Source: Siphlonurus alternatus (lineage: Eukaryota; Arthropoda; Insecta; Ephemeroptera; Siphlonuridae). From it: a stretch of 64,000 nt of DNA. This document shows positions 27,474-40,690 of the stretch, in pieces; within the stretch, counting starts at the first letter, position 1, and every line of letters starts with the position of its first letter. The stretch spans positions 11,629,628 to 11,693,627 of the forward strand of contig OX463783.1 of assembly GCA_949825025.1 (NCBI GenBank), in the 5' to 3' direction. Position numbers and translations under genes: made by a program. Under the pieces are notes generated by a model. The model had not been told where the DNA came from. It saw only the letters and a program-made list of their open reading frames with translations, and did no database searches.

Positions 27474-27893
27474 ATGGACACCATGAACGTTACCTCTGCT
27501 CTTTTTGTGGACGTTGTCACGCAGTTATGAAGTTGTTGTGAACTTAAAATATTTTGGAATTATCTTATCTCCCCCCCCCCAAATATTACATATCTGCATA
27601 TATCGTCTCTCGTCAGCAATAATGAGATTAATTAGTTTACCATGATTTTGATTTTCTTGCAATAATGAGCTATCTGCTATTTCAGGTGAGCACAATTATG
27701 AGCTGTAAATCAATATAAAATAAAGCTTATTGTTTCGCTCACCTAAAATAGCAAAAAGCTCATTATTGCAATAAGATCATGGTAGGCAGATAGATCAAAA
27801 TTCCGGATGATGGACGGTATATCTGTATCTCTTGTAGCTGCATTTCAAATAAATCAGATAGAGTTAACATTTGAGATTTCCTGAAGTGTACTT
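27474..27893. mobile_element. Family F element split by a family B insertion
   Basis: Left part 27474-27599: GGACACCATGAACGTTACC, then GGACGTTGTCACGCAGTTAT, as in the F copies at 5750 and 38928. Right part 27821-27893: CATTTCAAATAAATCAGATA and the end CTGAAGTGTAC. Between them lies a whole B element. The outermost GTAC of the left end is missing. A run of 10 C occurs at 27571-27580. Confidence 0.75.
27600..27820. mobile_element. Family B element, copy 3, nested in family F
   Basis: Ends TATCGTCTCTCGTCAGCAAT and ATTCCGGATGATGGACGGTA. Arms also carry an outer extra unit TTACCATGATTTTGATT paired with AATAAGATCATGGTAGGC, so it is longer than copy 1. TATCTG occurs on both sides of the insertion (27591 and 27819), which fits a TA-type or short duplication but is not decisive. 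Confidence 0.82.
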
Positions 27894-29093
27894 ATAATAA
27901 CAGTGCTTGTGTAAAAATAATAGCCTCTCCTATAATATATACTCCATTAAATAATTCACTTTCCAAGTAAAAAAAAAATTGCATTGTGTAATGATTATAA
28001 AACTCGAGAATAAAACTTTAGTAACTACAATAATATAATCTAGAGACGAGAAAAGTTTATAGTAAGGAAGTTAAAACTCATTTCCTTATAAGTTAGAATT
28101 CAGATTTTCATATAGTCAAAGTCATTTGAATATATATAACTCAAAATTATGATATTATAATAAATAGCAGACTTTTCGTTAAAATTTCTATTAAATTCAC
28201 ATCGATAATAGCTTATATTGTTTTATGGAATTCGTATTTTGAGTTTAAACAATTTGAATAGAGGTTGGTATTACACGTATGAGGTATTATGTATTTTCAG
28301 CTTCAGCAACAGGCTCTTTGAAAAATTCAAAGGAAAATACAAAATCATTGCATTTCTGGTCAAAATTTGTTGACCACGAAAAAAAGTTTTTGAAGACAGT
28401 CAAATGTTGATAATTTAAAATTTTATAATATAACATTTAGAAATGATGGATAACCAATTTTCTCAGTAACCATGGTTTAATTATTGTCAGTATCTCAATG
28501 ATTCTAACCTTGCAGGTATACTTATATAGTAACTTACTGGCTATCTCTAAAAAGATAGCTGTTATTATAAGATTATGGGACAAATATCGTGTATTTTGAG
28601 TACTTTGACAATTGCCATACAATGACATAATATTTCTATAATTTTAAAAATTGTTATATATTTAATTTTACATCAATCCCCTTATAAAATACCAGCATAA
28701 TTATTTATTGTTTTATTCTTATTATTTCTTTTGTATTTTTTCTGTATATATAATATCAGCTATGACGTCATTTCACTGGTGTTGACTTTTTCTTTAGTTT
28801 TAACTCCACAGTGGTTGTAATTGCAAGGGGCGTGTCTTTGAATCGAGAGAGTCTGAGTTTAATGAGCATTGTAGCTTTTGTTAACTTAGCTTGTCAGATA
28901 GGAAGGAAGGGAGGAAGGGAGGGAGGAATTTAATGACACTTATTCAGTGAGCCAAGTCAAAACTTAAGACTTATTATTATTCTTGTTCATATCTTAATAA
29001 TAACTCTCATTCAAAACTTTTTAAGTTTGTTATATTATTTTAATAAGATCAAATTATATTTTGAAATTTCGTGATGAATCAAAAATTAAATAA

Positions 29094-29095
<2 letters not shown>
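27894..29095. other. AT-rich noncoding DNA with purine tract and one TGACGTCA
   Basis: TGACGTCA at 28763-28770 stands alone. A GGAAGGAAGGGAGGAAGGGA tract is at about 28901-28920. A 63-codon frame at 28437-28628 is not supported. Confidence 0.45.

Positions 29096-29161
<66 letters not shown>
29096..29161. repeat. (AT)n microsatellite
   Basis: About 33 TA units, uninterrupted; can extrude as a cruciform. Confidence 0.97.
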
Positions 29162-29164
<3 letters not shown>

Positions 29165-29816
29165 TCATATAATCAAAAATTTTATTTCATATATCATACT
29201 TAAAACTTTATAATATAATTTATAATGTATGTACAGTATTATGCATGTGTACAGAAAACAAATAATAAAAAAAACGTTATAATTATTTTAAAAAAAATAT
29301 AAATGATCAATCAGAAAAAAAACAACAATCCAGTTTGCTATTTCGAAAAATTTATTTATAAAAATTAATTCATCCATGCAGGTTTTGCTAAATTTATTGC
29401 CCAATAAAAAAAGAGTATGTTTCTTTTTTAATGTGATAATTGATAATTAATATTTCACTGAATTACACATGCTCAGTATTAATGTTTTAAGACTTTTAGG
29501 AAATCTTTATTTTATATACCTTAGCATGAGAAAAAAGAAATCAAGTTGAAAAAAGTTTGAAAATTAAGAAAATTTAATGTAATTTCAACATATAATGACT
29601 AAAAAGAAAATTACTTTTGATTATTGAAAAATCATTTCTTTATTTTAATGTATTGAAATCACGATTTTGTAATTTAAATATGTTAAAAAAAAAAACGAAT
29701 TTGTTAAAAAAAAGGGAAGAAGTTGAGTAGTATAACAAACAAATTACCAAGTCAAAAACTCTCAAGTATAATATAAAGACATTAAGTAGTTCCTTTTTTC
29801 CTTATCACGCATAAGT
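29162..29816. other. AT-rich noncoding DNA
   Basis: Very low G+C, with many A and T homopolymers of 6-10. Nothing recognised. Confidence 0.5.
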
Positions 29817-30594
<778 letters not shown>

Positions 30595-30690
30595 TTATCC
30601 AGGTTTCTCACTATTAACATTGACACTATTATTAGTGTCATTGAATTAAGCTGGCGCTAACCACAGTTATTGAGAAACGTGGATAAGTTT
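30595..30690. mobile_element. Short inverted-repeat element beside family A
   Basis: TTATCCAGGTTTCTCA at the left faces TGAGAAACGTGGATAA at the right, and an inner ATTGACACTA/TAGTGTCATT pair makes a second stem. Motifs (AGGTTTCT, ACGTGG) recall family A, so it may be a diverged relative. Confidence 0.55.
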
Positions 30691-30720
30691 CTGGATACAT
30701 TTTTCTTTAATAGACCCTGT

Positions 30721-30883
30721 TGGGTGCGATTCATGAAACAGTTAACCAGGTTTTTAACCACGTTTAGCTTAACCACGTTTAACTATACATATTTTACGTG
30801 TTAAACCACCACCACCTATAGTTAAACGTTGTTAAGCTAAACGTGGTTAGAAACCTGACTAACTGCTTCGTAAATTGTGCCCA
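30721..30883. mobile_element. Family A palindromic MITE-like element, copy 2
   Basis: TGGGTGCGATTCATGAAACA at the left and ACTGCTTCGTAAATTGTGCC at the right, with the repeated AACCACGTTTA units of copy 1. ACCACC is tripled in the centre. No clear flanking duplication. Confidence 0.85.
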
Positions 30884-31146
30884 ATTACAAATTAGGATAC
30901 AAAATAACAACTTTAGATTGACTTAAAAATCATTCATATCTTTACCATATCAATATTTTTACCCGGAAAATTTAATTGAAACTGAAAATCAAGATAACAT
31001 TATTATTTTACATCTTGTCCACTTGATAAAATATAAATATATACATATTATAGTATGAGGAGTGTAATATAATAAAATAGGTGCAATACTATAAATTTTA
31101 TAACATACAATTTTATTATTGCGTGACATGATGATACATATGAGAG

Positions 31147-32275
<1,129 letters not shown>

Positions 32276-32325
32276 CTGGAGGCTAGGCAACTTGTTCAAC
32301 GTCAAAATCAGACGAAGATTTTACC

Positions 32326-32540
32326 TGTCAAATTTATGTAACATTCCCGCCGGAAGTAGCTGGAAGTGAGAAGTTTCTGGTCATGTTGTTCATATCTAAG
32401 TTTTAAAAATTTGCAAATAGAGTATATATACTCTTTTTACAAACCTGTAGCCAAAATTTCAAAATGCAAATATGAATGGGAAGGTCAGAAAAATCTCACT
32501 TCCGGGTACTTCCGGCGGGAATATTAACTTAAATTGACTG
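32326..32540. mobile_element. Family H palindromic element with paired ETS-like sites, copy 2
   Basis: Ends CTGTCAAATTTA and AAATTGACTG. Inner arms ATTCCCGCCGGAAGTAGC and CACTTCCGGGTACTTCCGG lead to CGGGAAT. CCGGAAGT-type cores are again mirrored in both arms. The short repeat TAGGCAACTTGTTCAACGTC (shared with 6175) lies just upstream at 32284. Confidence 0.85.
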
Positions 32541-32612
32541 TATACTGATCCATTTGAATGCCGATCGTGTTGTCTAACCTCAAGGCTATTTGTTCTTGTA
32601 GATTATCATTAT

Positions 32613-32795
32613 GTACACCTCTGGAAGCATTAACTTCCTGCCTCTGAAGCTCAAATAGAGATGCAGATTTGTAATTTTTGGAGATGTAATAAAAGCACCC
32701 AGTCTACCCATATCAAAAGAGTTTTGGTTCACCACGCCTCAATAGACAGCAGAATAACGCCTAAAAACAAAGCAGGAGTAACATTCGAGGTGTAC
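32613..32795. mobile_element. Family F MITE-like element, complete copy
   Basis: GTACACCTCTGGAAGCATTA at the left; the right has CACCACGCCTCAATAGACAG and ACATTCGAGGTGTAC. The middle carries GAGATGCAGATTTGTAATTT and GCACCCAGTCTACC, shared with the 63582 copy. Confidence 0.85.
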
Positions 32796-32820
32796 TTTTT
32801 AATGAAGCTTTAATAAAAGT

Positions 32821-33220
32821 GGGAGGTGTAACAAAGTGCTTTTGAAAGAATCTCGTCAGATCACTGAAGTCAAGCAAAGCCGAGCGTAGTTAGTAGTTTG
32901 ATGGATGACCATTTTCAACAAAAAAATACGTTTCCCACCCAGAGGTAAATCGTTGCCTTCCACAATGTGGTTCCCCTGTCTTTTGACCATTGCACTTCCG
33001 GTTTATTGACAAAAGCTGTAATGTCCAGTCCGTCCTGGCTGAGGTTTCCACGTTTCCCTCAGTTGCAGGCAAATGCCGGGATGGATTGCAAGGTCGTAAC
33101 CGCCCCCGTTCCGAAAGAGCCAGCGAAACTCTCAAGTTAGGGTTTCGGAAGGTTCGGGGTTTCAAAGTAGTATGTAATTAGTAATTAGAAGTACCCAATC
33201 AGGGTTTGATTAAAAAATAT
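32821..33220 (+). mobile_element. 5S-rRNA-headed SINE, copy 3, full length with target-site duplication
   Basis: Head GGGAGGTGTAACAAAGTGC, then TCTCGTCAGATCACTGAAGT, CAAGCAAAGCCGAGCGTAG and GTTTGATGGATGACC, following 5S rRNA. The shared core (CTGAGGTTTCCACGTTTCCC) and the tail GGTTTCGGAAGGTTCGGGGT ... AGGGTTTGATTA match copy 2. TAAAAGT occurs at 32814-32820 and 33221-33227, a 7-base duplication consistent with target-primed insertion. The A-box-like part of the head is diverged here. Frames on both strands are incidental. Confidence 0.93.
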
Positions 33221-34126
33221 TAAAAGTTTTTGTAATCATGGTGCTGCTTGAAATTAAACGTTCTACTAAAAATCTCTTAATTCTAAATTATACAACCACT
33301 AACTTGTTAAAAGTAAGTGTTAAAAATTTAAATTGATATATCTCTTTTTCTAAAAAGTACTTCATTATTAAAGTGTAAAAGACTTAAATCCAATTTATAA
33401 GAATCTCTTTGCCAATTAGCAACTCTCTCTTCCACCCTCTCTCAACTCGCTACTGTAGTTTGATCCCCAACCCCTTCTGGCATCATCATCTCACTCCGGG
33501 GGGTGAGGGGGTTAAATGAGCCTCATCAGACGCCATCTAATTAACAAAGCAACTCGCCTCCAGCAGCCACTGTAGGAGGGATTATTATAACTGTTATATT
33601 AACTTCATTATCATCAAAAAGATGAAAAATTAACTTACAAAAAGATTTTTTTATTTATATTTTTGTATGTTCATTAAAATTATTATTAAGATGGTACTTA
33701 TTATAAAAAGATTTTAATGATAAATATTTAGATTAAAAATTATATTATTATAAAGAGGAAAGAAATTATAATTAAGGCCTATTTAATAAAGAAATGTAAT
33801 TATATTTTTGTTTTTTACGTTTTATAATGATATCTGAATGCATGGTGTCATTAAAATTTTGAATAATTTTATTAATTTTTGTTGCTTCTTAGATTGTTAT
33901 TAATATGTAGTTATAATTTTTATTTTATTATAAGAATTTAATATCTCTAATAAAATCTAATACTAATAATCTATAGTACACTGTCTATTATATTATAATA
34001 CAGTCATTGATAACTCATAGATTCAATTTGTTTATACACTGAATAGAAGCAGTTTTATTAATGTTTCTAAAATTTTGTTTGTATTTTAAAAGCTATACTT
34101 CAGTTTTATATTACTTAAATAAATAA
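33221..34126. other. Noncoding DNA with a GC-richer island
   Basis: Island at 33415-33590 includes CACTCCGGGGGGTGAGGGGG and GCCTCCAGCAGCCACTGTAG. No frame, no second copy in the window; candidate conserved noncoding element by composition only. Confidence 0.4.
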
Positions 34127-34430
34127 TGTAGTATCGACCTCAAATATTTTTATTGCAGAAATGGATAGAGGGTTCAAAGTTATGATACCCTGATTTTTTT
34201 CAGATTTTTTACAGCCCTGGAAGTATTTTTAAAAAATTATTGAAAGTCCTTTTTGTGACGTCACGTGGTGGCAAGTCCTATCCTTTTCTTAAGGAGAGAC
34301 AGCTCGTGACGTCATAAAAAGGACTTTCAACAATTTATTAAAAATACTAACAGGGCTGTAAAAAATCTGAAAAAAATCAGGGTACCCTCTATTGATTTAT
34401 TTCTGTAATAAAAAAATTTGACACTAGAAT
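34127..34430. mobile_element. Family E long palindromic element, copy 3, with paired TGACGTCA
   Basis: TATTGCAGAAATGGATAGAG, CTGATTTTTTTCAGATTTTT and TTTTTGTGACGTCACGTGG on the left; CTCGTGACGTCATAAAAAGG and inverse arms on the right. CRE cores at 34256-34263 and 34307-34314. The right terminus is diverged from the left. Confidence 0.88.
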
Positions 34431-37131
34431 TTGAGAAATAGGAAATTGTAATCTAAATTTTAACTATTTTTAAATGACTTTTTAGACATATTTGATTAAA
34501 AAATGTAAACATTATTTAATTTATATAGACCATTTTTTATTAAGCTCATGGACTTTCAATATATTTTTTTGTTTGTTTATTCCAATGCGCAATATTTTAT
34601 AGAAACTTGATGACTCAATTCTACATGCAAGTAAATGTAGTACATTTTGACAATGCAAAATTACTATAAAGTATAACTACATAGCCATAATAAATACTCG
34701 TAAGGTTAAAATAAAGACATTATATTGTACCTATGTATATTTTTAAATAGTAACTTATTATATTCAATGCAAATAAATCAATGATATTTTTTTTGAACAT
34801 TCATATCTTATTTTAGATATGAATCTATATAATAAAAATATAAAACAATATTTAAGCCTCTATAGTATGTGTTAAAAATATTATATAACATATAAAGAGT
34901 AAGTTCTTTACTTTTTGGTAGCATTGAAAGAAATGGTGATAAAAGTTTTATATTTCATCGGATGAAAATGTATTGTCTTGGCCAAGAAATATATATAAAA
35001 AAAAAATGGAATGGAATTATCCTTATGTATAGTATATATGGGAGTAAAGAAGATTCATATTCAAAAGAAAGATACAAAAAAAAATATAATATCAGTAAAA
35101 ATCTCAACACTATATTATATCAAAAGATATGAATCTTTTAGATCATATACTTCTAAATAATATGAATTTGATCTTTTGATACATTTGCTGTACTAAAAAT
35201 ATAAAAAATATAAAGTTTCAAAAATGAATATAAATTAATACATTTACATGTATTGTAAATTAACTATATTTTTTATAAGAGCTATTTTCTTCATCTCTGT
35301 ACATGTAAAATGACCTTTATTGCATGTCATTGATGTTTATGCTTTTTATATAATTAAGTTAATGGCAAATAGTTTGATTATTTAAGTTTGATTTTCATAT
35401 GAAATTCTTCAAATTATGCATATTTAAAAAGAATATTTAAGCACAGAGTTACTATGTTTACTCATAAAAACATCCATACATTTGTATGTCAAGCTAAGTA
35501 ATTATATTTGGTAACTTTTGCGGTATTTTATTTTTAACTAAAGAAAAAAAAAAAAAGCTTTTTTCCACAAAAATGAACTCATAATTTTGTTCTATGCAAT
35601 AGTATCTCTATATTGAGATGTGAAAACGAACTTTGTAATAAATAAAAATAAATTAAGCATTAATCCCTATATGCATTGTACATCAGATAATGTATTTGAT
35701 TTTTTCAAGCCAAAGGATCAATAGATGTCTCATCTTCAAGCAGCTGGTAACTCGGGAAATAAAATGCCAAACCAGTGACAACGAAAAAATAAACTTGTGA
35801 ACTATTGAAATGAAATGAAACAGGATGTTCCCTTGATTCTCCGGCATCGACAGCTTATTTTTTTACCCACAATTACGCCTTCGAAACAACTTATTTGATA
35901 GATTTTGCTAATAAGATTACGTCATAAATATTTGTAGTAAATGTGTATAATATTGACGACTTTTACAAGGACTGAACTCTAGAATAATCATCGTTATTTA
36001 CTGAAAGTTATTTATGCAATGTTTGACTTGTCTTTTAGAAAGATCAATAAAATTTCTTATTTCTTATTCTTATTTCTTAATATAATCAATAAATTCATAA
36101 TTCAAATAAGCATAGTGTACACTCAGTTCAAATAAAAATATCCGAACCGGCTATGATTTAATATAGGACATTTTTATCTGAATGAAGTGTACATTAATGT
36201 ATTAGAAAACTATGCCTTCTTTTATATTTATTTTCTTTTTATAAAATTTTTCGTTTTTTTAATAAGACATAAAATGTTATATTTTTCCCTTTTAATTTTT
36301 TTAAATATCAGAGATGAAAAATATGAATATTATATTTCATTAACCTGTTGCATGTATAAAAAGCAGATGAGGCAATTTTATTATAAAAGGGGTGAGAGAA
36401 TAATTAAGTGTGAAAAGGGGTAAGAAACAATGTGAAAGGATATAATCTGTGAATGGGTAATTAGTACTTCATTATGTTTCCCTTGTTAAGTCTTTCCACT
36501 ACAACCCTTTTTCCTGTTAACGACCCTTCTTTAGCTTTACATCCCCCCTCCTTGCTTGCTACTAAGTATTACGCAAATTAGTTACTTAATGAAGCATACG
36601 GAAATCCACTTTTCATACCACACTAAAGAATTTTGTAACTTTGTTAGCAAAAATCTTACCACGCTATTATTTTAAAATGTATAATAAAGATTTTTGATGT
36701 GGTTCGTTTTTATGCTATACGGAAATAATTTTGTTATATTTTCTATGTGGTAAAATTATACAATTTTAGGATTGTTTAAATTGATTAATTTTGTTTAATT
36801 GTACATTAAAATTTTATACTTCTACTATTGATTGAGTATTTTATTTGACAGGGTTAAAAAAAAAACTAAAAAAAATTATCAAAGAAAAAACAAATCTCTA
36901 AATCTTGGTACCTAAATTTATGTTCTCAATATTTAAATTATAATGTAACTGAAAGCTTTTATGATAAGTTAGCTACTTATTTCTAATAAATAAAATTAAA
37001 TTGTATACTTTTTTTTTTTTTTATTGGTCATATTTTAATTTACAAGATCAGCCAAGGTTATCAAATATAACCTTATTGGCCGATACAAAATACATAAATA
37101 ATTTTTCTTCAAGACCCTTAATATAGTTATT
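34431..37131. other. Long AT-rich noncoding stretch
   Basis: No inverted arm or SINE core found. Weak local inverted similarity near 35045-35180 around GATTCATAT/ATGAATCTT. GC-richer at 35700-35890. Frames at 36187-36423 are low complexity. Confidence 0.45.
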
Positions 37132-37170
37132 GTTGAAATTAAACATAACTATATTATGTTTAATTTCAAC
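37132..37170. repeat. Perfect short hairpin
   Basis: GTTGAAATTAAACATA is followed after a 7-base spacer by its exact reverse complement TATGTTTAATTTCAAC. It would form a 16-bp stem in DNA or RNA. Not flanked by a U run, so it is not a terminator. Confidence 0.8.
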
Positions 37171-38099
37171 CTACAATCTGTGCCTAGTTGGTATGCAACC
37201 AATTCAGCATCATCTAAGTAAGCGTATAAGGTGTAATTTGTATGGTTGTATGTTTTTTTTTATTCAACAAGTGCTGACTGAATTTAACTTAAACTTTTGT
37301 TTTATAAATATAATTATGGTATTCATTTCATTATAGCTGCATAAGCATGTATGTTGTAATGAAAATAATATTTCATAATATTCATAATAAAAATTATCTT
37401 TTCTTTATATTAAATTTGCTAATTGTATTCATAAATAAAACAAAGAATGAAAAACAAAACAATTAAAATTAATTTTGAATTATGATTATAAAAAATAACA
37501 TTTTATCATTAACATTAAACTAATTTTTTTTTATATATATTGAAATACTGAGTATTCTATTCTATTTACTTATTAAATTAAATACATTTAGCCAAAAGCT
37601 AAATAAGTTATATATTATTACATGATAGATAATATGCATTTATGCGCAATTCTGTTTAATAAGTTTCTGATACTCAAAGAGAGAAAATTATTAAAATTCA
37701 TAGCCTTAAGTTATATGGAATAAAACATCAAATAACGTTCATATTGCATTCTTATATACAGTATCACCTAGAGCTGTGTATAAAATTCTGCATAATATCT
37801 TTTGGTTGTTGTTTTTTTTTATATGAAAAATCGTGACCGGGTAATTGTCATGCACTGTACATTTTACTGTGAGTCACGATTCTGATATCATTTTTTATAT
37901 AAATTTACATATTATAAGATTCATATTATATTATATATGATTCTCAACTTGATGGTATTTATTTTTTTATTTCATAGAATTATATATCATCAGTTTATTT
38001 CCTTTGTTAAATATCTTGGTTTATATTGTTAATTTTAACATTTCCGATAAAAGGTTACATATTGATATTTCAAGTTCGAGATGAATAGAGATAAATTTG
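37171..38099. other. AT-rich noncoding DNA
   Basis: No recognised element; GC-richer only at 37836-37880 (GTGACCGGG ... GAGTCACGAT), a weak inverted pair. Confidence 0.45.
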
Positions 38100-38350
38100 G
38101 ATACAGAGTCTCAAGTTAGGTATTGTGATTTGTTTTCGGAAAAAACACTCTGACGTCATAGTCATGCAAGTATTTAATAAAAAAAGCATCGAGAAAAGCG
38201 TTTTATACATGACTATGACATAATACCTTTACGTAATATAATTTTAAAGGTGTTATAATAGAAGGTTTAAAAAAAAAAACTGAAAAAATATCAATCAGTT
38301 CAATCATTTTGCAATGAACCGTAAAGAAAAAACGAGCTTAATATTTTCCA
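38100..38350. mobile_element. Family I element, copy 2
   Basis: TGACGTCATAGTCATGCAAG at 38151 and GACTATGACATAAT near 38213 form the first fold-back, with AAAAGCATCGAGAAAAGCG between them as in copy 1. AAAAAACGAGCTTAAT near 38327 matches the inner arm of copy 1, but the second arm is not present. The right CRE is mutated. Confidence 0.65.
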
Positions 38351-38424
38351 TCAATCTTCGCATGAAATTGCAGGGACATGTAACTAACTCAAATGCATGC
38401 TTAATTATTTATTATAAATATAAT

Positions 38425-38602
38425 GGGGGGCATTCACAAAGCACTTTAACCCCAAATTTAGCCCCAAGTTTTATCCCTGGTACTAAACATGGTGCTAAAC
38501 CAGGGGCTAACCATGTTTAGCTCCTAGTTTAGCACCATGTTTAGTACCAGGGATAAAAATTGGGGCTAAAGTTGGGGTTAAAGTGCTTTGTGAATGCCCC
38601 CC
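38425..38602. mobile_element. Family D palindromic element with C-type ends
   Basis: GGGGGGCATTCACAAAGCAC at the left and GTGCTTTGTGAATGCCCCCC at the right, then inverted AACCCCAAATTTAGCCCCAA. The centre contains four alternating copies of a TAGTACCAGGG / TTTAGCACCATG motif, so several hairpins are possible. AAT lies on both sides (38422-38424 and 38603-38605), a possible duplication. The outer 15 bases equal family C, but the interior differs. Confidence 0.9.
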
Positions 38603-38927
38603 AATGTGTTATATGTTATCAAGATTTTAGTTGTATAATAATTTTTGTACGTGTGTATTTTAACTAATAATTTGTTTGTTTAAACTATTGTATTTTCTTT
38701 ATAATCGGATTAATAACCTGTATTCTGTTTTCTGAATAAATATAATAAATAACAATATATATAAATCGAGGTCCTCTATCCAACTATGAAATATTAATTA
38801 CATCCTATTTGGAGATATCTGCATTATAATATTTATGTTATTTTAATAATAATTAAAATTTAAGTTCAGGAAAATGCCATGTCCACCTCAAAACTTCATG
38901 TCTACAAAATGGCTATATAATTAACAT
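38603..38927. other. AT-rich noncoding DNA
   Basis: Nothing recognised. Confidence 0.5.
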
Positions 38928-39125
38928 GTACACTTCTGGACACCACGAACGTTACTCTTACTTTATTTTTAGATGTTGCCATGCTGCCTATATGAAGGCG
39001 TGGTAAATTTTTGGGGATAGCTACCTTGGATGCTCTTCTTACCTGTCCTAAAATTGCACTTGTCTCTTAGAGCCGCAACTTCAGAAAGTCATGCAGGGAT
39101 AACGTTCGTGCTGTCCGAAGTGTAC
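38928..39125. mobile_element. Family F MITE-like element, complete copy
   Basis: GTACACTTCTGGACACCACG at the left and GCTGTCCGAAGTGTAC at the right; the interior contains GATGTTGCCATGCTGCC and CATGCAGGGATAACGTTCGT. Confidence 0.85.
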
Positions 39126-39416
39126 GTCGGGACGAGACAGTTTTGGTGAGCGATCGGTGATCAACTCTTGCACATGTTTGTAGGTATGAGGTGCTGGAGC
39201 TGAGCCGAGCATATGACGCTAGCATTACAATTGATTATATATTATAGGGTGACTCTTGGATAGAATGAACTATGAGTATAATATATAGTAAACTCTTCTT
39301 GCAATATTTATTTCTGGTATAGTATAATAATATATGTTAATTATTTATTTAATCAATTTAAAGAAATCATTGAACATTTTACCACGGAGTCATAGCACTT
39401 TAAAAAAAAAAAAAAA

Positions 39417-39463
39417 ACACTTTTTCAACCGTGGAAAACCTCAGTCAGGATGGACATCTCTAC
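39417..39463 (-). mobile_element. 5S-rRNA-headed SINE, copy 4, distal part (split)
   Basis: CCGTGGAAAACCTCAGTCAG followed by GATGGACATCTCTAC is the shared core as found in copy 5 (reverse of 63925-63960). It breaks off at the fold-back element and resumes at 43382. Upstream of it is an A16 run (39403-39418) that may be unrelated. Confidence 0.8.
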
Positions 39464-40690
39464 TAGTTAGGGAATCAACAACCAAATTTCACGAAAATCG
39501 CGCTATTGGTGATACCGGGCTGAAATTTTCAGTACTTGCTAATAACATCATTTGCATCAACTTTTTTGGCGGATCCCAAAAAAAAGTGTCATACCGTGAC
39601 CTTGAGTGACCTTTGAACTTTGACCTCCGATTGATTTACGTTTGATTTTTTTTACAAGGAATCTAAGGCAGATACGAAAAAAATTGTCATTAGCAAATAT
39701 GTTTGTACTAACACGGAGAGTAATTAGCAATTTTTGGAAAAGACCTAAGTCCATAAAAAACAAAATGGCGGCCGATGAAACTTTTATTGACCTCTTTTTT
39801 GGCAGCTTTCTTGCTTATTTTAACCAAACTAGCAAACTTTCTAGCTTAAAATAGCAACTATCAATTGTCTACTATCATTACGATTAAAAAAAATCATAAT
39901 GCTTGTTGATAAGAGAATAATAACTCGAGATATTGTAATTTCTACCGTAAAATGAGCACTTATTCCCTATGCTATTATAATACGTTTTTTTACTAAAATC
40001 CATACTTTTTGTGACAAAAGCATTAAACATACAGAAATGATTAATTGCATCATAAGAACCTTAAAAAATACTGTACCCTAAAATTTTGAACCACCCTTTG
40101 ACCCCTGGTGACCTTTCAAAATGGCGGATGTGGAGAACAGGAAAGTATTATTTTCTGGCAAACCAAAGGTCGGGATAAAGATATATTCCGCAGAAAAGAT
40201 GCTTAGATGGTTGCAATTATTTAAAAAGGGTCCCTAATTATTTTCAAATTGCAATGTTGCCAAATATAGCACCCCTAAAGACCTAAATTTTATTTGACTT
40301 TTTTTCAGTTAAAATCGTATAAAATCCATGCTTTCTGAAAGTGGAGCTTCTAATTTTCAAGCAGGATTAATTAATTGGGGTCACGAGAACCAAAAAAATA
40401 AGAACCCCCTCCCCTCCCCCCCCCACCCCTTAAAAATTAAAACATTTTACGCCTCCTGCCCAGGGTTCTTTAATCCATGATTGACTCGGGGAATTATGTT
40501 ATATTTTTTTAGGCCATAGTCAGTGCATTGAAGTAATTGCAGTTAGTAACCATTTGTCTATAGTATACGTATTTCTACTAAATAAAAATTAAAACTAAGA
40601 GTAATTTTAAGAAAGAGTTCCCTAATTAAAAAAAAAGGTGGGTTTCCAAGTCTTCCTAAAATCTGAGTAATCTTTTTCTCGAGAAACAAA
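39464..40690 (+). repeat. Left inverted arm of the fold-back element
   Basis: Contains CAAAATGGCGGCCGATG at about 39762 and CAAAATGGCGGATGTGG at about 40118 (YY1-like AANATGGCGG), and a C-rich tract at 40407-40434 that is a strong G-quadruplex pattern on the other strand. Phrases such as TTTGACCCCTGGTGACCTTT recur in the arm. Confidence 0.93.
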
